Origin: Bacteroidota bacterium
GTDB taxonomy: Bacteria > Bacteroidota > Bacteroidia > B-17B0 > Aurantibacillaceae
DNA: 64,000 bases
Direction: 5' to 3'
Assembly: GCA_030692515.1 (NCBI GenBank)
Contig: JAUXZS010000020.1
Coordinates: forward strand, 372,001 to 436,000
Numbering within the stretch: the stretch's first letter is position 1; each line of letters opens with the position of its first letter. The position numbers were made by a program, and so were the translations under genes. Below the pieces are notes generated by a model that did no database searches, was not told the DNA's origin, and was given only the letters and a program-made list of their open reading frames with translations. Positions 61,629 through 64,000 of this stretch are shown here, piece by piece.

Positions 61629-61702
61629 TCCTTCTTAGCTCAGCTGGTTAGAGCACATGACTGTTAATCATGGGGTCCCTGGTTCGAGCCCAGGAGAGGG
61701 AG
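61629..61702 (+). tRNA. tRNA-Asn (GTT)
   Basis: The cloverleaf is complete. The acceptor stem TCCTTCT pairs with AGAGGGA (two G-T pairs). The D arm is 'GCTCAGCTGGTTAGAGC', the anticodon loop 'CTGTTAA' carries GTT, and the T arm is 'CCTGGTTCGAGCCCAGG'. The 3' CCA is not encoded. Confidence 0.97.
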
Positions 61703-61707
61703 CAAAT

Positions 61708-61738
61708 GAAAGCCATACTGAAAAGTGTGGCTTTTTTG
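61708..61738 (+). terminator. Rho-independent terminator of the tRNA gene
   Basis: AAAGCCATACT-gaaa-AGTGTGGCTTTTTT forms an 11-bp stem (one G-T pair) with a GAAA loop and a T-run, 6 bp behind the tRNA. Confidence 0.85.
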
Positions 61739-61856
61739 TTTTATATGTTTTTCTAACTCTCAAGCCTTCATTTTTTTGAACAAATTAGTTCAGCTAAAAA
61801 GTCTAAATTATTTAGGCTATTTTTATTAACATTTAACTCTTTTCGACGAAATATTA

Positions 61857-61871
61857 GGAATTTGAAATTCC
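61857..61871. promoter_or_regulatory. Palindrome upstream of the Asp-box gene
   Basis: GGAATTTGAAATTCC is a perfect 15-bp palindrome about 35 bp before the start of the Asp-box gene. It may be an operator, or simply a palindrome in AT-rich DNA. Confidence 0.3.
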
Positions 61872-61905
61872 CTGATTTAATTTCAAATAACTAAAAAAAC
61901 ACACC

Positions 61906-64000
61906 ATGAAAAAAATTACATTTTTATTACTTTTTTCCTTTCTACTAACTAATTTATTCTCTCAAGAATGGGCAGAAAAAATGCAAGACCCTAATGCAAA
62001 TTTTTATCAAATACAAACTGCTTTTAATAATTATTGGGCGGCTAGGGATAATACAGAAAAAGGAAAAGGTTATAAAGCATTTAAACGTTGGGAAAACTTT
62101 GTTGAAAAGAGAGTTTATCCTTCAGGCGATTTATCTTTATTATCATTAACAGCAAAAAATTACCAAGCATTTTTGGATACTTATGAGCCAGAAAATACTG
62201 GTAGTAAATTTACAAGTAATAGCATGCTTGCATCTACCACTTGGACTGCTATTGGTCCAATGGGTCCAATTAGCGGTACGGCTGGTGGTCAATTATTAAA
62301 GTCTGGAAGGATGAATTTTATTACAATTGATCCAACTAATTCAAATAATTTATGGGTGGGTGCTCCTGCAGGTGGCTTATGGAAATCTACAAATGGAGGA
62401 ACTTCATGGACAACTAATACAGATAATTTAGCCGTTATAGGTTGCTCTGATTTAGCCATAGACCCTACTAATACAAACATTATGTATTTAGCCACGGGCG
62501 ACGGTGATGCTGGTGACACCAGAAGTATTGGCGTTTTAAAATCAACAAATGGAGGAACAACATGGGCCGCAACAGGTTTAACAAATGCCGTAACAAACAA
62601 TTTTACTATACGTAGATTAATTATTAATCCTTCTAATCCTTTAATTGTTTTAGCAGCAACTTCGGGTGGTATTTACAGAACTATAAACGGAGGCACTAAC
62701 TGGTCGCAAGTTGCCACAGGGAGTACTTTTGATTTAGAATTTAAACCAGGAGACCCTACTATTGTTTATGCAGGTGGAACAACTTTCAGAATTTCTACTA
62801 ATAGCGGTGCCGCATTTACTACAGTTAACGCGGGTATTCCTACTACTGGTGTAAATAGAATGGCTATAGCTGTAACACCAGCAAATGCTAATTACGTTTA
62901 TGTTATAGCTTCTCAAAGCGCTGGAAGTGGCTTTCAAGGTTTTTATCGTTCAACAAATAGTGCAACAGGTTTTACACAAATGGCAACAACTCCAAATTTA
63001 TTAGGTTGGGCTACTGCAGGAAACGATACAGGAGGGCAAGGCTGGTACGACTTATGTATAGCGGCTTCTCCACTTGACGCAAATGAAGTTGTTACAGGAG
63101 GTGTTAACGTTTGGAGAACTACAAATGGAGGAACTAGCTGGGCAATATACGGTCACTGGACAGGTTCAGGAGCCCCATTTACACATGCCGATCATCATGA
63201 TTTGGAATATGATGCGACAGGAACTTTGTATAATACAAATGATGGCACAGTATACAGACGAACAGCTACTGCTTGGCAAGAAATATCGGGCACAACAAAT
63301 ATTTCGCAGATTTATAAAATAGGCCTTTCTTCATTAACTCCAAATTTATGGATTACCGGACATCAAGATAACGGAACAAGCTCATGGAATGGGACAACTT
63401 ATCAAGCTCGAATTGGTGGAGATGGAATGGATTGTTTTATTGATAGAACAAATGATCTTAACATGTTTGGGGAAACTCAAAATGGAGGGATGCGTAAATC
63501 AACTAACGGTGGCGCTTCTTGGGCAACATGTACATCTGGATTAACTGGTACTGCTCCTTGGGTAACTATTTGGAAACAAGACCCTCAAGTAGCTACAACA
63601 TTATATTGTGGCCGCGTTGACCTTTTTAGATCAACAAACTCAGCAGGTACATGGTCAATGGTAACTGCTATTCCTGGAACAGGTTCTATTAGAGAATTTG
63701 CAATTGCACCTTCCAACAATCAAGTAATTTATGTATTAAAAAGTTCGGGTATATATAAAACAACTAATGCAGGAACATCATGGACAAACGTTACAGGAAC
63801 TGTGCCTGTAGGCTCAGCAGCGCCTGAATTTGTTACTATTGACCCATTAGATCCTAATAATGCATGGGTTGTTTTAAGCGGTTATTCTAATGGTAATAAA
63901 GTTTTTATGACAACTAACGGTGGAACAACATGGACTAATTTCACGGCAAATTTACCTAACATTCCTGCTAACTGCAGTGTATATCAGCCAGGCTCTAGTG
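61906..64000 (+). CDS. Asp-box (BNR/VPS10-like) propeller secreted protein, 3' partial
   Basis: This gene is missing from the ORF track because it has no stop in the window; the frame is open from the ATG at 61906 to the end (698 codons). The signal peptide is 'MKKITFLLLFSFLLTNLFSQ'. A helical N-terminal part (~20-95) is followed by a propeller with at least seven Asp-box motifs of the S/TxNxGxxW type ('KSTNGGTSW', 'KSTNGGTTW', 'RTINGGTNW', 'RTTNGGTSW', 'KSTNGGASW', 'KTTNAGTSW', 'TTNGGTTW'). Proteins of this type in Bacteroidota usually end in a T9SS sorting domain, which would lie beyond the window. No catalytic residues for a sialidase are evident. The track ORFs 62289-62600, 62734-62937 and 63074-63322 are shadows of it. 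Confidence 0.9.
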   Translation, partial: MKKITFLLLFSFLLTNLFSQEWAEKMQDPNANFYQIQTAFNNYWAARDNTEKGKGYKAFKRWENFVEKRVYPSGDLSLLSLTAKNYQAFLDTYEPENTGSKFTSNSMLASTTWTAIGPMGPISGTAGGQLLKSGRMNFITIDPTNSNNLWVGAPAGGLWKSTNGGTSWTTNTDNLAVIGCSDLAIDPTNTNIMYLATGDGDAGDTRSIGVLKSTNGGTTWAATGLTNAVTNNFTIRRLIINPSNPLIVLAATSGGIYRTINGGTNWSQVATGSTFDLEFKPGDPTIVYAGGTTFRISTNSGAAFTTVNAGIPTTGVNRMAIAVTPANANYVYVIASQSAGSGFQGFYRSTNSATGFTQMATTPNLLGWATAGNDTGGQGWYDLCIAASPLDANEVVTGGVNVWRTTNGGTSWAIYGHWTGSGAPFTHADHHDLEYDATGTLYNTNDGTVYRRTATAWQEISGTTNISQIYKIGLSSLTPNLWITGHQDNGTSSWNGTTYQARIGGDGMDCFIDRTNDLNMFGETQNGGMRKSTNGGASWATCTSGLTGTAPWVTIWKQDPQVATTLYCGRVDLFRSTNSAGTWSMVTAIPGTGSIREFAIAPSNNQVIYVLKSSGIYKTTNAGTSWTNVTGTVPVGSAAPEFVTIDPLDPNNAWVVLSGYSNGNKVFMTTNGGTTWTNFTANLPNIPANCSVYQPGSS

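Overview
The window is low-G+C, gene-dense DNA from a member of the Bacteroidota (Flavobacteriia/Sphingobacteriia/Chitinophagia-like; no finer placement is justified). The evidence is many secreted proteins with type IX secretion (T9SS) C-terminal sorting domains of type A ('YPNP' linker) and type B ('PNGDG', gliding-associated), a SprE/PorW-like TPR lipoprotein, an outer-membrane barrel protein with a carboxypeptidase-like plug, hybrid beta-propeller (Y_Y_Y) sensors, the bactofilin-AtpZ gene order, and a TTG-N20-TAnnTTTG promoter ahead of the tRNA gene.

Layout. 1-2.9 kb: 3' part of a WD40-like/caspase-like protease gene cut by the window edge. 2.9-3.9 kb: non-coding, packed with palindromic repeats. 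3.9-12.8 kb: minus-strand cluster of T9SS cargo (two type A/B proteins sharing one N-terminal module, a decayed gene remnant, a 518-aa protein, and a 1238-aa beta-helix-like protein). 12.8-14.8 kb: AT-rich patch with an orphan IS3 OrfA-like HTH protein, an unknown 119-aa protein and a single-domain response regulator. 14.8-15.8 kb: second copy of the composite non-coding repeat. 15.8-18.7 kb: TonB-receptor-like barrel protein. 18.7-19.35 kb: GC-richer non-coding DNA. 19.35-25.9 kb: small hypothetical gene, T9SS cargo, lipoprotein, and a LytS/LytTR-type two-component pair with phased direct repeats in front of the two neighbouring genes. 26-31.6 kb: giant Ig/PKD/SprB-repeat adhesin and a small secreted partner. 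31.8-34.2 kb: coiled-coil protein, CDGSH Fe-S protein, inactive-looking DnaA/Hda paralogue, small envelope protein. 34.4-39 kb: SiaC-like protein, TPR-PAS-SpoIIE phosphatase, PAS histidine kinase. 39-45 kb: lon, GT39-like transferase, PAP2 phosphatase, mazG. 45-53 kb: SBBP-repeat T9SS protein and an operon of propeller-SpoIIE phosphatase, PagL-like lipid A deacylase and GIN-domain lipoprotein. 53-61.4 kb: long minus-strand run (PfkB kinase, SprE/PorW-like lipoprotein, bactofilin, AtpZ, membrane protein, C1 peptidase, DUF2452, LON-domain protein, GT39-like transferase). 61.6-64 kb: tRNA-Asn and a 3'-truncated Asp-box propeller protein.

How it fits together. The dominant theme is cell-surface display: T9SS cargo, one likely T9SS/gliding accessory lipoprotein, envelope lipid remodelling and signalling proteins with extracytoplasmic propellers. 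The most notable signals are (1) four different palindromic repeats carried in frame inside one T9SS sorting domain, (2) a duplicated non-coding composite repeat with conserved hairpins, (3) 20-bp-phased repeats next to a LytTR regulator, (4) a DnaA/Hda-like AAA+ protein with a degenerate Walker A, and (5) an ATP-synthase operon head with no ATP synthase behind it. All family calls are from reading the translations; no database search was run.
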